Under the pieces are notes generated by a model. It searched no databases. It was given only the letters and a program-made list of their open reading frames with translations, and was not told the DNA's origin. Made by a program: the position numbers and the translations under genes. From Allium sativum (lineage: Eukaryota > Streptophyta > Magnoliopsida > Asparagales > Amaryllidaceae): a stretch of DNA of 64,000 nucleotides. The first letter of the stretch is position 1. Each line of letters begins with the position of its first letter. The stretch spans positions 403,908,192 to 403,972,191 of the forward strand of contig CM060921.1 of assembly GCA_030737875.1 (NCBI GenBank), read 5' to 3'. Positions 24,801-36,925 of the stretch are shown one piece after another.

Positions 24801-25685
24801 AGTATATAAATGTCAGGGCTGGTAGGTCACTGATACCACCCTAGCTAGGAAGAAACGCAGGCCCTCCCTGATGTCCTCTCCCGTTTCTGGTTCATACCGG
24901 GGTGTGAGGCTCGCGATTTCACGTTATACACAAAGCTACGCCACACAGGCGGTGCTCTGATCATCACCACAAGACTTTGCTTTTCAACAGAAGCCCTGAT
25001 CACTGCATCTTAGCATGCCACACAGGCAATTCATGCCATGCGACTGATGTCCATCGATATACAACCTCTGAACTCGTGCGTTTCAGAGAAGGGCGTTAAG
25101 CAAAAGAACAAATTCTCCGCCGCCAAACAGATGTATATTTAACAGAAATCAATCAACATAGAATAAACTCCAATGTCAGACACACAGTCCATTTACAAGT
25201 CCGTTCTGGGTCTGAACGAAACCGGAGGCACTAAATACCTCGCAAACCCATCGATCACCACGTATGTCTGGACGATCACCACTAATTATCCATATTTCGG
25301 GATGCCTCCCAATCAGGACCTCGGTTACCATCCAAACGAGGTGAAGATCTCCGGTCTTCGACCATCGTCTTCATCTTCGACTTTCAATCGTCGGTCAATT
25401 ATTTGAAATGAGAATTAACTCGGCCTTTTCAAATAGTTCACGTATATTTAGAATTTCAAATCAATTTATTTCAATGGTCAAATTATTCGACAACACCAAT
25501 ATTGTTCTGTAATGTAATTTTCACACCAAACACATTCAACCATCAAATACAACATAAATTGAGCAAATTCAGTTCATTTCCACTCCATATTGTTTATGGT
25601 ACTTTATAATGATTCATCGCTATTTTTATTTATTTTAAAATAGCCCATTTGTTCAAAACGACGCTTCGGGGCATAACGCGGCCGT

Positions 25686-26125
25686 GGCGCTGTTTTTCTT
25701 CAGATTTGATTTACACATATCTGAAAATCTAATCGTTGGATCTTCACAAAATTTTCATCATTAGAAAGGTCTTTTCAAAACGAATCCAACGGTTCCAGTT
25801 TCGGGAAATTCCGACGGTCGGATCTCCCGGTACAATCGTTTGAAATTTCGATTTCAAAATACGAACTGCAGCGTCGTTATTCGATTAAATATATAATTAT
25901 ATTTATATATATATAATTATAATCGCTTCTGGCGCTGTTTTTCTTCAGATTTGAATTAAACATTCCAGACAATCCAACCGTTGGATTTTTACAAAGTTGG
26001 TGCCGTTGGGAAGATATTTCCAAGGCGAACCCGACGGTTGCGGTTTCGGGAAAATCCAATGGTCGGATTTCCCGTACTAGTTGTTTGAAAACACGGTTTC
26101 AAAACACGAACTGCACGACTACGTT
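25686..26125. repeat. Direct duplication (~240 bp period) in D
   Basis: 25686-25880 and about 25928-26125 share ggcgctgtttttcttcagattt, the ccaacggtt...tttcgggaaa blocks and aaaacacgaactgcac/aaatacgaactgcag in the same order with many differences. It is an old tandem duplication within the LTR. Confidence 0.65.
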
Positions 26126-27984
26126 TCGTTTTAATTTTGTTTATATTTATATATTTATATAAATATAGTTCATTCAATGATTTCAATATCGTTTTCACTT
26201 CAAATATTTCACTAACGCCTTAAAATTTTGGAAAATTTCGCCATAACCTCCCCTGCACTGGGAGCATCGGGAAATCGCAAATAGCTTTCCCGGTCCTTCT
26301 AATCTCAAAAAGAAAAAGAAAAAGCCAAGCGGCTAGCCAACAGGCTCATAAAATTATCACCCAAACAAAACAGTAAATGTGTACCTATTTGTCGGGCACA
26401 AAAGTTTATTCCTCTTCTCTAGCCCCTTTGCTATAACCTGTTCAATGAATATGCATGTACATATATATACAGTTCTTATCATTTATCATTTTCTATTCAA
26501 CCTCATATTTGATTTCTATTTGGTTTAAAAACACCATTCATTCTAATGTTACATACATAGGTGCAAATCATTTCATTAGCTAATTAATGAATATTTTGAA
26601 CAAGTGGCTATTTTTAACACTTCACATTTCAACGATTCATGCATACAATAAAAATGTGATTTTTATTGTAAAACAATTTAATTTAAAACACTATTTTTCT
26701 ATATAGTTCATATAGGTGACAAAAATAGGATTTTTATCATAAAACAATTTCTTTTAAAACGAGATTATTTTACACAGTTCATATAGTCGATAAAAGGTGA
26801 TTTTTATATTTAAAACGCGAATACCATTCAACACATGAATTTTTAATCAACGAATGAATATCAATTCAACACATGAAGGTTTTCTATTCAATGAATAAAT
26901 ATAGTTTAAGCAAATGAAAATAATTCAAACATACGAATATTATTCAAAATTTTGGCAGCATAACGGCAGGGTAGTTAAAATCGGGACCGTCCCTAGTACG
27001 GCTCCTCGCTCTACCTTAAAACCTCGCGGTTTTTGACAATGGGGATCATGCATCTAGTTCGCACGCAGGCGGCATGTATATATTTATTTCATTTCCACAA
27101 AACTAATCCTATGTGGTTTCAACCAAATATTTCTCAACCACAAATGGGTATTTTTCAACCACAATCAACCAATATCAACCACAAACAATCCCAAACAACC
27201 ATTCGCTATCAATCAATTTTCACACCAATTTCAACCAATAAATATCGTCCATGGTTTGTGGACGAGGGGCGTATATATTTATATTTATATATAGCAATTC
27301 ACTTTTATTTCAACACATATATATATAGCTAGAAAAAGAAATTGAAGAGTGAGAAATTCTCACCAATAGCTATCCAACTTCACGACACTTCACTTAGAGA
27401 AATCTTCGCCTTTTTCGCCTTTTTTTCGCTTTCGCCCGTAGCCACTACCTATATAAAAACCCGAATTTTTACTATGCTATTTAATATATAAAACTCATAT
27501 TTTTACTTCGATGTTCAATATATAAAAATCATATTTTTATTTCGCTATTATATAAATAAAAATCCCATTTCTATCCTGCTATTCTTCATATAGAGATTTC
27601 ATCTTTTCAAAAATATAGATTTCATCTTTTCAAATATATCATTATAAAAATCACATTTTTATTTTTCTACACATATAAAGATGCTATTTTTAATATTTCC
27701 ATCATGTAAAAATTATATTTTTATTACTTAAAAAAATATAAAAATCATATCTTACTTCTTCTACTTAATAAAAATTCCGTCTTTTCTATTTAAAGTTCTG
27801 ATCTATTCTATTCTAAAAATCTGATCTATTCTATTCTAAAAATCTGATCTTTTTCTTTTTAAAGTTCAAATCTTTTTCTTTTTATATCTTAAAATAAAAT
27901 CAGTTTTTAAACCTTTTAAAAATCAGTTTTTAAACCTTTTCAGAATTAAAATAAAAATAAAATAAAATCAAACAACTTACTGTG

Positions 27985-28240
27985 CCTGCGCAGAAGGAGG
28001 GGGGTCGTCAGGGTCGGCGGCAAAAGGAGGAGCAGGCGGTGGCTTCAGTGGTCTCGAATGGGGGGGGGGGGCTCGCGAATTGGGCGTCGCGATGGCTTTG
28101 GGGGGGGGGGGGCGAGGTCACTGGCGGTTCGACGAACGAGGGGAGGGGGTGCGGTGATGGGCGGCGCCTCGCCTGAGGCAGCGGCAGGTAGATGATCGGG
28201 GAGGTCGGTGGGGTTTCCAGGAGGCGACGGTGGTTGCGTT
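27985..28240. other. GC-rich island with poly-G runs in D
   Basis: The plus strand carries two runs of a dozen or more G (near 28059-28070 and 28099-28112) and several GGGG/GGAGG groups in a ~250 bp island inside AT-rich sequence. On D's sense strand this is C-rich. It could form G-quadruplexes on the plus strand. The ORF through it is a low-complexity Gly/Arg product with no family resemblance. Confidence 0.4.
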
Positions 28241-31200
28241 AGGGTTTTTTTTTTCTCTGGTAAATTGATTTCGGTAATGAATTACAGGGGGGGCCCAAGG
28301 TACAGGAGAGGGTTAGTTTAGTTTTTAGATTTTTTTTTATTTAATTAATTATTTTGCAAAAAGTTGACTTTTACATACGACCTCGAAACGAGGCCCACCG
28401 CATGTCGTCCCCAGCGTTTCACCCCCATTCCGAACACAACGGGATACGTATCACAAGCTGATTCGATCGTTATAATCAGTTTTCTTCAAATATACATTTA
28501 ACTCTATATATTGAATTTGAACGCGCATTTCAAATTACCGGGGTCACATACTAACTAGAAAAAATTCCAGAAAAATATTTTCTAGCTTCGTATTGACGAT
28601 ACGGTCCTAACAAAACTTGTTTCGTCGAATTCTGAGACCGTTTGAAAAATGGCCATTTTCCAGTCGATTAAAATCAACTGAAACTGGTCAAACGCGTTTT
28701 CCTTTGCCACGCTCACATATTGATTTGAAAAATTATGAAATTTGAAACCTAGCAATAATTTGACATCACGGATCCAACAAAAGTGGTTTCGTCGAAATCC
28801 GAGGTCGTATGCAAAATGTCCATTTTTAAGGGCCTGAATTCCATAGCGACTATTCAGAATTTTCAACTGGACATATCTTTTGATTCCCGCTATGAAATTT
28901 CGATTTTTCAGATTCGTTAGAAAGATATTCACCAACATATTTAAATATTTTTGGTTTCACTAAATTCCGGATTGTTTTGCACCCGGTACAGTCCGACAAA
29001 GTTTGAATTCAATTTTTGAAACTGCCACGCCATTTCAGGCCTTGTTTATAATTATAATTAATTATATTCGTTTTCAATTGTCGATTCAAACTCAGTTTTC
29101 ATCGTCATTATTTAAAATATTTATTTTAAATATTTAAAATCCATTATTTTAGCCAATTTAAAATTTTTAAATTGGTTCAGATTTTCTGGGTCGTTACTAT
29201 ATCATAATCATTTAAAAATCGATTTATGTTCAAAATAAATTATAATTTTGCTTCAAAATATCATAATAATTTTCAGAATTGATTCATATTCAAAACAGAA
29301 TAAAATTTCATATCAATATCCTGATTTGTTTCAAAATCGATTTATATTCAAAATAGGATATTCTTTCTAATCCTAATACCATTTTTCTTTCAAAATCGAT
29401 TTATATTCAAAGGAGAATATATTTTTATTTCAAATTTCAATTTTGAATTAATGGTTTTCATCGAGAACAATTCCAATTTAGGAAGAATTTACAAAATATT
29501 TAATATCCTGAAAATAGATAACTATAAATAAAACCCTTTTTATGAATATATATATATATATTAAAATAATTAAAGTAAAAATAAAATAATTTAAATCAAG
29601 ATATATATATATATACATATATTAAATGCTTTACTAAAATAATCTTTAAATAATAAATAATATAATATGCTTTATTTTAAATTATAAGTATATATATAGT
29701 TGCTTTACTAAAATAATCTTTAAATAATAAATATAATATAATATAATTTATTTCAAAACTATAGGTATATATATAAAGTTAACTAAATTTATAAACATAA
29801 TTGTTTCTTTCTTCCAAATTTCAATACTTAAATTTATATTCCAGCTTCGATAAAGTTTATTTCATCTCCGTATCTCAATTTCAATTCAAAACAACATTCA
29901 AACCCGACCTTTCAAGTTAAAAGGATTTAAATTCAGATTTAATCCAAATCTCGAACACTTCCATAAATTGTCAAATACTCTTATTTTAAATTAAACTAAA
30001 GAGAATTATTAACTTCATCTTTAAACAAATTATAAAAAAAATTGAGTAATCAAATTGTATTCAAATCACATTTCCAAATTCCCATCGAATACTCTTATTT
30101 TAAATTAATCCAAAGAGAATTATTAACTTCAGGTTTAAAAAAATTGAGTAATCAAATCGTATTTAAATCACATTTCCAAATTCCCAGTTTATTTTGGAAT
30201 ACTCGCCTTGACAAATTCAATGAACATTCCAGTTTCCGGTTTAAAAGATATATATATATATATATATATTCCAATCTCGTCAAATGTTTTTCGAATAAAT
30301 TTTCACAAAATATATTCCCAAATATCTAAAATCATTTTATCCAACTAATGTTCGTATAAAATTCACAATCTTATGGCCAAGTGAAATTTAATTTAATTCT
30401 TGATATTTCAGGGACGGATATATATCATTTCAATCCAAGTTGGGGTCACAGGTTTCTATCATCTCAACCCGTTTTCATAATTTATTCTAAATCGATTAAT
30501 CCCAGATTTAATTGGTGCCCGTAACATCGAGGGTGAACAATGTGAGTAATTGGCACAAATAAACATACACATCATATACTAATTAATGGGAACAATTTAC
30601 AATAATGATATCCATTCATAAATCAGTACAAGGCGCCCATCACAACCATTCCATCAAAACAGTCAATATTATGTCGTTTCACAAGTTAACAAATGTTGGG
30701 GTTTCAGACTGGCAATTTAGTTTCAAATAAATCATTTATTTTCGATTTTAAATTAACAATGTATTTAATTTGTATGTTAATTTAAGTGGACAATCACTCA
30801 CAACTAGAAAATTAGATTTATTTCATAATTTAATTTGATAAATACGAGAACAATTTAGTTAATTGTGAGCGAGAAATTTACTCACCTTTGGGTCTCTAGT
30901 CGATCGAATGTCCAATCAAAGCCCAAAAATGTACAGTCTCCAAACGTAGCAAAATCAGTAACATAATTTTTGCAATTTCACCACGATCGCAACGCAACAA
31001 GTCCCATCAAAATCCGACCTCGTATGCAATAGTTGTTGACGTTAGGAGTCAATCTCTTCGAAACGATATATAATTTGCTAGGTTTTGAGGAGAGTTAAAT
31101 TTAAAACTTGGATTTTTTATCTAAACAAATGTTTGAAAATTTTGGTTCAGCCATTAGAGGAAAATTTAATAGAATGAATTATACATATAGTGAAAATGAA

Positions 31201-31928
31201 CTGGTGAGGTGGAAATAAAATTTATTGGCATAAATATCAAGGGTCCAATGGGAGAAACAAACGACTATCATATTACATTGATTCTTTTCATGTTTTATTC
31301 CATACGATCAAATGACAAGTCTAATTGTAACAAAATTTGAAATTTTACAATAATTCACCGTTCCGGATCCAGTGGAACTGGTTTCGTCGTATTCCGAGGC
31401 AATCGCCAAAATAGCTAAATTCCACAGTTAATTAATTAATAAAATATTCAATTATTCGCTTACTCATTTTTAATTCAATCTAAATATATATTACATTCCA
31501 TTTTAATCCAATTTCAATTTAAATAAATTCTATAAATCGATTTCACAAATTTTAAGTTCCCAAATTTGAATTATTTGAATTAAAATTTGGATTGCAATTA
31601 TAAACAAAAGAGCTCAATTTATCTTCAATTATTCTAATATTAAAATCAAAATTCCACCATTTACCAAATTAAATTTGAATTCAAATTTTAACTTAAAAAA
31701 CTCAAATTTTATTAAAATATTAAATTCCAAATTACCACATTTCTAAATATAAACTCAATTTATAATTCGTTTATACTCAATTCAAGCCATCATCATTATT
31801 TAAATCAATATACTCAATTCAAGCCATCATCATTATTAAAATCAATCAAATTTTAATTTTAACCAATATTATTCAATTTATTTATTTTAAATCTAATTCA
31901 AATTTATGGAAAATTATGGGACGTTACA

Positions 31929-32929
31929 GAAAAATGATCTAAAAAAAAGTTGCATGATTTGGATCATTTTTCCGGAGTTATGGCCTCTGAAAGTAGCTGG
32001 TCAAGGAGGTCGAGTGAAAAGAGTGGTGGTGCATAGAAATGGTGGTGTGGGGGTGTTGGGTCGTGACTAGGGGAGCTAAGTCGAGGCTTGGGGAGGGGGG
32101 AAGGGCGTTGGAAGTGGTAGAGGAGGGTGGTGGTGGAGGATGCCGTGTAGGGAGGTGGTAGGTCGTTGTGGAAAGGAGAGGAAAACAAGATGGAAAGAGG
32201 AGAGGAAAGAAAGGGAAATAAGGAGAAGGGAAACCATAGCTATGTAGCTTACGAAATGGAGAGAAAGTGGAGAATATTGGAATGAAATGTAAAGGAGGTA
32301 AGGTGCTCTTTATATAGCCTTTCCTTAAGGGCTTTTTGTAAATTTTCCTATGGACACATGGCATAACTAAAGCCTTCCTTAACATGCAATATACATGTCA
32401 CCAAAACCACCCTTCCAAACCATGTTCCCCTCTCATAACCCATGAACTATGGACATGGTTTCATGTTGGAACATTTTAGGTCTAGGAAGTATTTCAACTT
32501 AGCTACACTTATGCGCATTGGAAAAATTCAAGTTCTAGGTTACTAGTTTGTCATTTAAACATCCAACAACCCACATTATCAAAACTGAACGATCATATCA
32601 ACTTATTTAACATTTCAAAACAATTATTTATTTTAATTAACTATATTCTTTATATTTTTGTATTTGACAAAAGATTATGTTAACAAAACAGTTGTATGAA
32701 TACGTATTTGGAAAACTCGTTGTGATAAAAGTAATAAATTCTTATCAAAATTTTATCATTATATTTTGACAAAATTAAACATCCATTTCAGCACTTAAAT
32801 TATATTGATATTAAAACTGTATTAAAATTTATTTTATATTTAATTCAAAATTCATACTTAACCAAATTAAATTCATTTTATATTCAAAAATGCCGGTTTT
32901 AAATTAGTTAATTTTTTTGGAGCATTACA
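31929..32929 (-). repeat. Element F: LTR remnant interrupted by A
   Basis: On the minus strand it starts TGTAATGCTCC at 32929, a common plant gypsy LTR start. It has a TATATAAA box about 615 bp in and runs without break into the end of A at 31928. The rest would lie beyond the left end of A, outside the window. The purine-rich stretch 32000-32290 gives Pro/Ser/His-rich translations that I do not believe. An ordinary promoter region of a lost gene is the alternative. Confidence 0.5.
32309..32316 (-). promoter_or_regulatory. TATA box in LTR remnant F
   Basis: TATATAAA on the minus strand in the context GGCTATATAAAGAGC, the expected spacing from the presumed LTR start at 32929. Confidence 0.5.
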
Positions 32930-33297
32930 ACTTCTTAACCTTATTCTTTCTTCCATGAATTTTTTTAATGTTTTTATTTCTTTTATGTTATCTTTCATCT
33001 TTTGTACTAGTTTCTATAATGCTTTCTTTTATTTTCATGAATATAGCTTAGTTTCTTTCTATGTATGTTAATTAGCTCATTTTTTTTCTAATTAGTTTTC
33101 ATTTTTGTTATGTTCATGTGAAATATAATAGCTTTGATATATGTTCAAATATAAGAAGCAAAATTTTTTCAATATATAGGGGTAATGAAGCATGCTCTCA
33201 TGAGTCATATATGATTAACATAATGATTTCATTTGTGATCATTTTTCGTGCTTAGTGGAAATTTTGATGTTAATATAAGTTTGTTGTTTACCTTTGA
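32930..33297. other. Unassigned AT-rich sequence between F and E
   Basis: About 370 bp, T-rich, with no ORF, repeat or RNA feature that I can recognise. It is contiguous with 44502-45868 once E is removed. Confidence 0.5.
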
Positions 33298-34423
33298 ATT
33301 TGTGAAACACCCTAACTCCATTAAGGTCACTCACAAAGGGAATGCCTTAACTTTGGTGGAGGTTTATAAGTAAAAGCCACAGATGAACTCAAGACAGATA
33401 TAAATACACATATTTTAAACAGCGGAAACCAAACAAACTTTTATTTCATCAATACGTGTATCAAACAAAGATTTCCATAATTGTCTCAAAATACTTTCAA
33501 CATTACAACCTCATAACTGCCTTGATTATTAAAGAAGCATGAAAACATAAATAAAGTGACAAAAATCCCCATAGTGATATCCAAAGCCATTATCCGAGCA
33601 AGAAAGATCCAAATCATACATCTACGTTCTTGGTGCTTGTAAAGAGCCTGACTGAGTTGAGCTATTTCCTCTCTGTGGACCTAGGGGGGGGGGGGGAACT
33701 AAAGAAAAGAAGACGAAAAGAAAATAGGGTCAGACATAAAGCCTGAGTAAATCTAGTAACTCTTCAATATGTGAAAAAGAAAAGGGTATGATGGATGTAA
33801 ACTAAAAATAGGAAAGTGTCACAAGCTAAGGAAGTGTCGAATGTACTATCACACCCATACTATATCTCTGCACCTACTCGAGTTTATTCTAACTGGCACC
33901 CCATGGTAAGGGGGAATTGATCCCCATTCTTATTAAAGATCGGCTCCTACTCGCGTTAACATGTGTCATACGGCCCCCAAGAATTGTAGATACCTATGCT
34001 GGTCCCACTATGGGGTGTATCAAGAACCATGGTGGCGGCCCCGACACAAAACTAGAAGACATAGGTTATACTACTGGTGTCCCCAGTGCCCTGGTTGTCT
34101 GCTCCGGAGTGTGTGCACGCCCGCACCCCGGTAGACCTGCACTGTGCACCTACCGTCTTCGTTTGACCACTTACAATCAGCCCAGTAATCGTGCCCCACC
34201 CTGCCTAGTTTCAGGGAACCGTTGATACCTAACTTTGGGTTACTGCTGAAACGAGTCCCTCGTTACCAGGATTTTCTAGTCAAACATGTTAAGTGGTTAA
34301 GTGTCTGTATTTACCTAACCCTACCCATCAATTTTTGTTAACATGTCGAATTTGGTCAAGTGTTATAGTTGACTTAACCCTACCATCTGTCCTTAGCCTC
34401 TTAGGAGCACCAGACCACTCACA

Positions 34424-34607
34424 TTAGACAGGTATTGCTACGGTTACTGGATATGCCGGTCGGTTCCGGGCAGGTTTACACCGTAGCTCAGTCTAACCTC
34501 GGGTCCTTATTGGGCTCAATGCTTAACCACCCACATTGGATAGGTATTGTTGTGACTACTGGACAGCCGGGCGGGTCCGGGCAGGTTTACATCACAACTC
34601 AATCCAA
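34424..34607 (-). other. Duplicated covarying stem-loops, 3' LTR of E
   Basis: Structure a (34424-34496): outer arms TTAGAC/GTCTAA, inner arms GCTACGG/CCGTAGC. Structure b (34536-34607): outer arms TTGGAT/ATCCAA, inner arms GTTGTGA/TCACAAC. Both have spacers aggtatt on the left and tca on the right, and a GC-rich apical part followed by caggtttaca. Six base pairs differ between a and b and all six are compensated. Confidence 0.65.
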
Positions 34608-36040
34608 CCTCGGGTTAAGCATATCGTGTTTTCTAAATTTACATATTTTATTACTTTTCAACTATATGTAAATGTCATATCTTTTATTTTTGGGTATTTC
34701 AATTCATACCGCTTATGTGTCATAATCATTGGCATGTGCCAAACATGCCAACATATGTTTTCATATTTTACACCCAACGTTATTACCCCCGTTTGTTCGC
34801 AACGTTATAACATGTGTTGGGCTTGTCACAATTCAGCCCAACTTTATAAACGTGAGGAAAAGGGGAAATCAAGAACATGTAATACATAAAGGTGTGTGGC
34901 GCATGAACTTGCAATTTGGCGATTCAACTAACATATAACATGGGTCATGTGAGCTTGCATTCAAATCAAAGCAAGACTAAGTAGGTGACATATGAAATGG
35001 CATAGTTTAGGCAAATACAAACTTGTGTTCAAACATGTTAACTTGGCATAATATCAACCACAAAACTAGCATGTTGTATATTCACAAAAATGTACAATTT
35101 TTACATCTAATCATATAGCCTATTTCAACATTAACTTGCATAGTTTATGAAACCCAAATGATGTTTGACATAGAACCAATTATATTTTGCAAATAAACAT
35201 GAACTTGCATAGTTTATGAAACATAGATCCAATTATACCTGCAAACATAGATCTAATTATACTTGCCAATAAACATAAGGATGATATCATAGGTTTTGGG
35301 TCATGTAGGCATAAAAGGTCTATAACATGTTTACACAAATTCTAATTTAGACTAAGGGAATATACATAGTCCATGCCATCGACATATACAAAAAGGGATC
35401 AATTTCTAGTTTTTGCCACAAGCTTGCAAGTGCCATTGTTTTTCATATACAATTGTTCAATAGGCTTGCATCAATCAATTTGTGCCACAAACATCAATAC
35501 ACAAGTCATGATAAAACCATTACAATAGACAAAGATTATAACAACACGATTCTATTTTCATTTACATCGAATCACATCATAGTTTTTATTCATATTTTGA
35601 AAGGTCACTATACTTACTACGTGTGATGAATTCTTGTTTTCTGATTTCTGTTATTCTGATTTGGAGATGCTCTCCTTTGGGTAGCAAAGTTGCGTTGAAT
35701 GATTTGATTAAGCTTTGATCTTCTTTTAATTTGATTCGTCTCTTAGGCTTGTTGGCTTGTCTCTAGGCTTTCTAATTGACGGCCATTCCTAGTTCCTCTC
35801 CAGCAGCATGACGGCTTTTGTATTCTATTATTTGTGTGAATTTAGGGTTAGACTTGAGTTGTATTTATTGAATTTTAAATTGTTTTGAGCCGTCAGATGA
35901 AGATAGGAGGAATCTAGACCATACAAATTTCAAAGAGCCAATCAAGAGGTGACACGTAAGCCCTAGTGACTCAGCCAAGCATCAGAATTCGACCAGACCC
36001 TAACCGGGCCAGCCAGGACCTGACCAGCAGGTCTTTCTGA

Positions 36041-36141
36041 CCTGGGCGCACTTGGCAGGTGCGCCAGGCCAAAATTGTACTGGCGCACTTCCCAAGTGCG
36101 CCAGTTCAACTTTGTTCTGGCGCACTTCACAAGTGCGCCAG
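36041..36141 (-). repeat. U3 palindrome array, 3' LTR of E
   Basis: Three tandem palindromes. The first is 36041-36068 (CCTGG outer, GCGCAC/GTGCGC inner). The second, CTGGCGCACTT-ccc-AAGTGCGCCAG, is 36080-36104 with fully paired arms. The third, with spacer cac, is 36117-36141. Unit spacing is 37-39 bp. Confidence 0.8.
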
Positions 36142-36354
36142 TGCATTCTGACCCGTTTTCCGGTATTTCTGCCCAACTTCGTTCGTCCATATCTTCTTCA
36201 TACGATATCCGTTTTATGCAAACTTGAAGTCTATCTCAAGCAGAATTTCGAGATGAACGCAATGGCGTAACCCATTTCCCTTGATTTCATCATTTATAAT
36301 TAATTATACTTTAATTCGTGAAGCTTAACGTTATAGAATTCACGGGGTGTTACA

Positions 36355-36367
36355 TTCTCCCCCACTT
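36355..36367 (-). other. Polypurine tract of element E
   Basis: On the minus strand AAGTGGGGGAGAA precedes the LTR start TGTAACACC, with GGGGACGAAATCC upstream, the usual plant gypsy 3' end. Confidence 0.88.
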
Positions 36368-36370
36368 AAA

Positions 36371-36925
36371 AGGATTTCGTCCCCGAAATCTTCAAGTTAG
36401 GAAGAATGTATATCCTACCATCCAAGAGTCCATCTACTCAACCAACAAACACAGGCACCCACTATCCTTAAAAGACTTCTAATGCTTCATGGTCATATGC
36501 ATAGTGTGTGTACATGTCCTTATCTAATGCAGAAATCAGGCGGTCTACTGATTTAGTTGACCTCCTTAATGCGAATCATGTAAGTGTCATGAATCCATTA
36601 TATATGCAAATTTTTCCTACTCATAATTCTATATGAGTGCACAACTATTCATACAAATGCGACGACCATATGACAACATATCAAGTTTTCAACCATATTC
36701 AAATAAGAATACATATATGCATGTGCAATATGAAGTGATTGAGCCGATCTAAGACCTAGATTGTGTGTGTATATGCATCCACGAGCAACCACTTACAGCC
36801 ATCAACCATAACATGTTTCAAATACATGTTTACATCCAAAGGGGTTTCGACCTAAGGATAAAGGATAATATCGAGGAGATATACCTAAAAAGATAGATAC
36901 AAGCACAACTTAAGAAAAAGAGAGG
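36371..36925 (-). other. 3' non-coding region of element E
   Basis: About 550 bp between the pol stop and the polypurine tract. There is no reading frame of note; it contains several catgtttaca/tatgcat motifs. G has matching sequence at about 52600-53160. Confidence 0.6.

Larger units (their letters stand above)
23753..29198 (-). mobile_element. Element D: 5.4 kb solo LTR related to the LTR of A
   Basis: Flanked by ATATC on both sides (23748-23752 and 29199-29203). Removing it rejoins A's LTR exactly as seen in the other copy near 5972-5985. The ends read TGAGACGACCC and GGGTCGTTACT, so one terminal base (A to T) has changed. There is no internal domain, primer site or polypurine tract, which makes it a solo LTR. 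It is homologous to A's LTR in places: the ggaccacgcca...ggtttactcca block (24200-24236), the stem-loop, and the ggatcca...gtggtttcgtcg block (28773-28800), in the same orientation. It is a different subfamily, with a GC-rich block A lacks. Confidence 0.75.
3863..31928 (-). mobile_element. Element A: large non-coding (LARD-like) Ty3/gypsy element, with nested insertions
   Basis: Minus-strand element. Its left part is the 3' LTR (3863-9232, truncated by the insertion of B). The interior is 9233-11769. Its right part is the 5' LTR (11770-31928), split by C and D. Orientation follows from the primer site next to 11770 (complement of an initiator-Met tRNA 3' end), the polypurine tract next to 9232, and LTR ends reading TGTAACG...CGTTACA on the minus strand. 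The interior is about 2.5 kb with no gag, protease, RT, RNase H or integrase trace, so A could only have moved with proteins from another element. LTRs of about 5 kb without coding interior fit the LARD class. The lineage within gypsy cannot be settled without coding sequence. Confidence 0.75.
11770..31928 (-). repeat. 5' LTR of element A, in three pieces
   Basis: The LTR sequence is 11770-12223, 22425-23752 and 29199-31928, with C and D removed. In total it is about 4.5 kb. It is shorter than its partner because about 510 bp is missing at about 31052. Alignment blocks and both termini match the left LTR. Since this is the 5' LTR, the missing segment may include promoter sequence, but I could not place a convincing minus-strand TATA box. 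Confidence 0.75.
33303..36354 (-). repeat. 3' LTR of element E
   Basis: On the minus strand it runs TGTAACACCCCGTG...GGGGTGTTTCA. It holds the U3 palindrome array (36041-36141), the paired stem-loops (34424-34607) and a long G run at about 33684. The position matching the 5' LTR's TATA box reads AATAAATAC here instead of TATAAATAT, near 35865-35875. Confidence 0.92.

Noticed and set aside
27982..28176. 64-codon Gly-rich ORF over the poly-G island of D
   Set aside because: A low-complexity product of G runs; the run lengths alone would shift the frame.
31964..32385. Pro/Ser/His-rich minus-strand ORFs up to 135 codons in remnant F
   Set aside because: They arise from a purine-rich stretch read antisense, lie just downstream of a likely LTR TATA box, and have no recognisable domain.
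33917..34889. ORFs of up to 117 codons that recur in both LTRs of E (also 42105-43032)
   Set aside because: They recur only because the LTRs are duplicates. No domain is visible, and they overlap the paired stem-loops on the antisense strand of the element.
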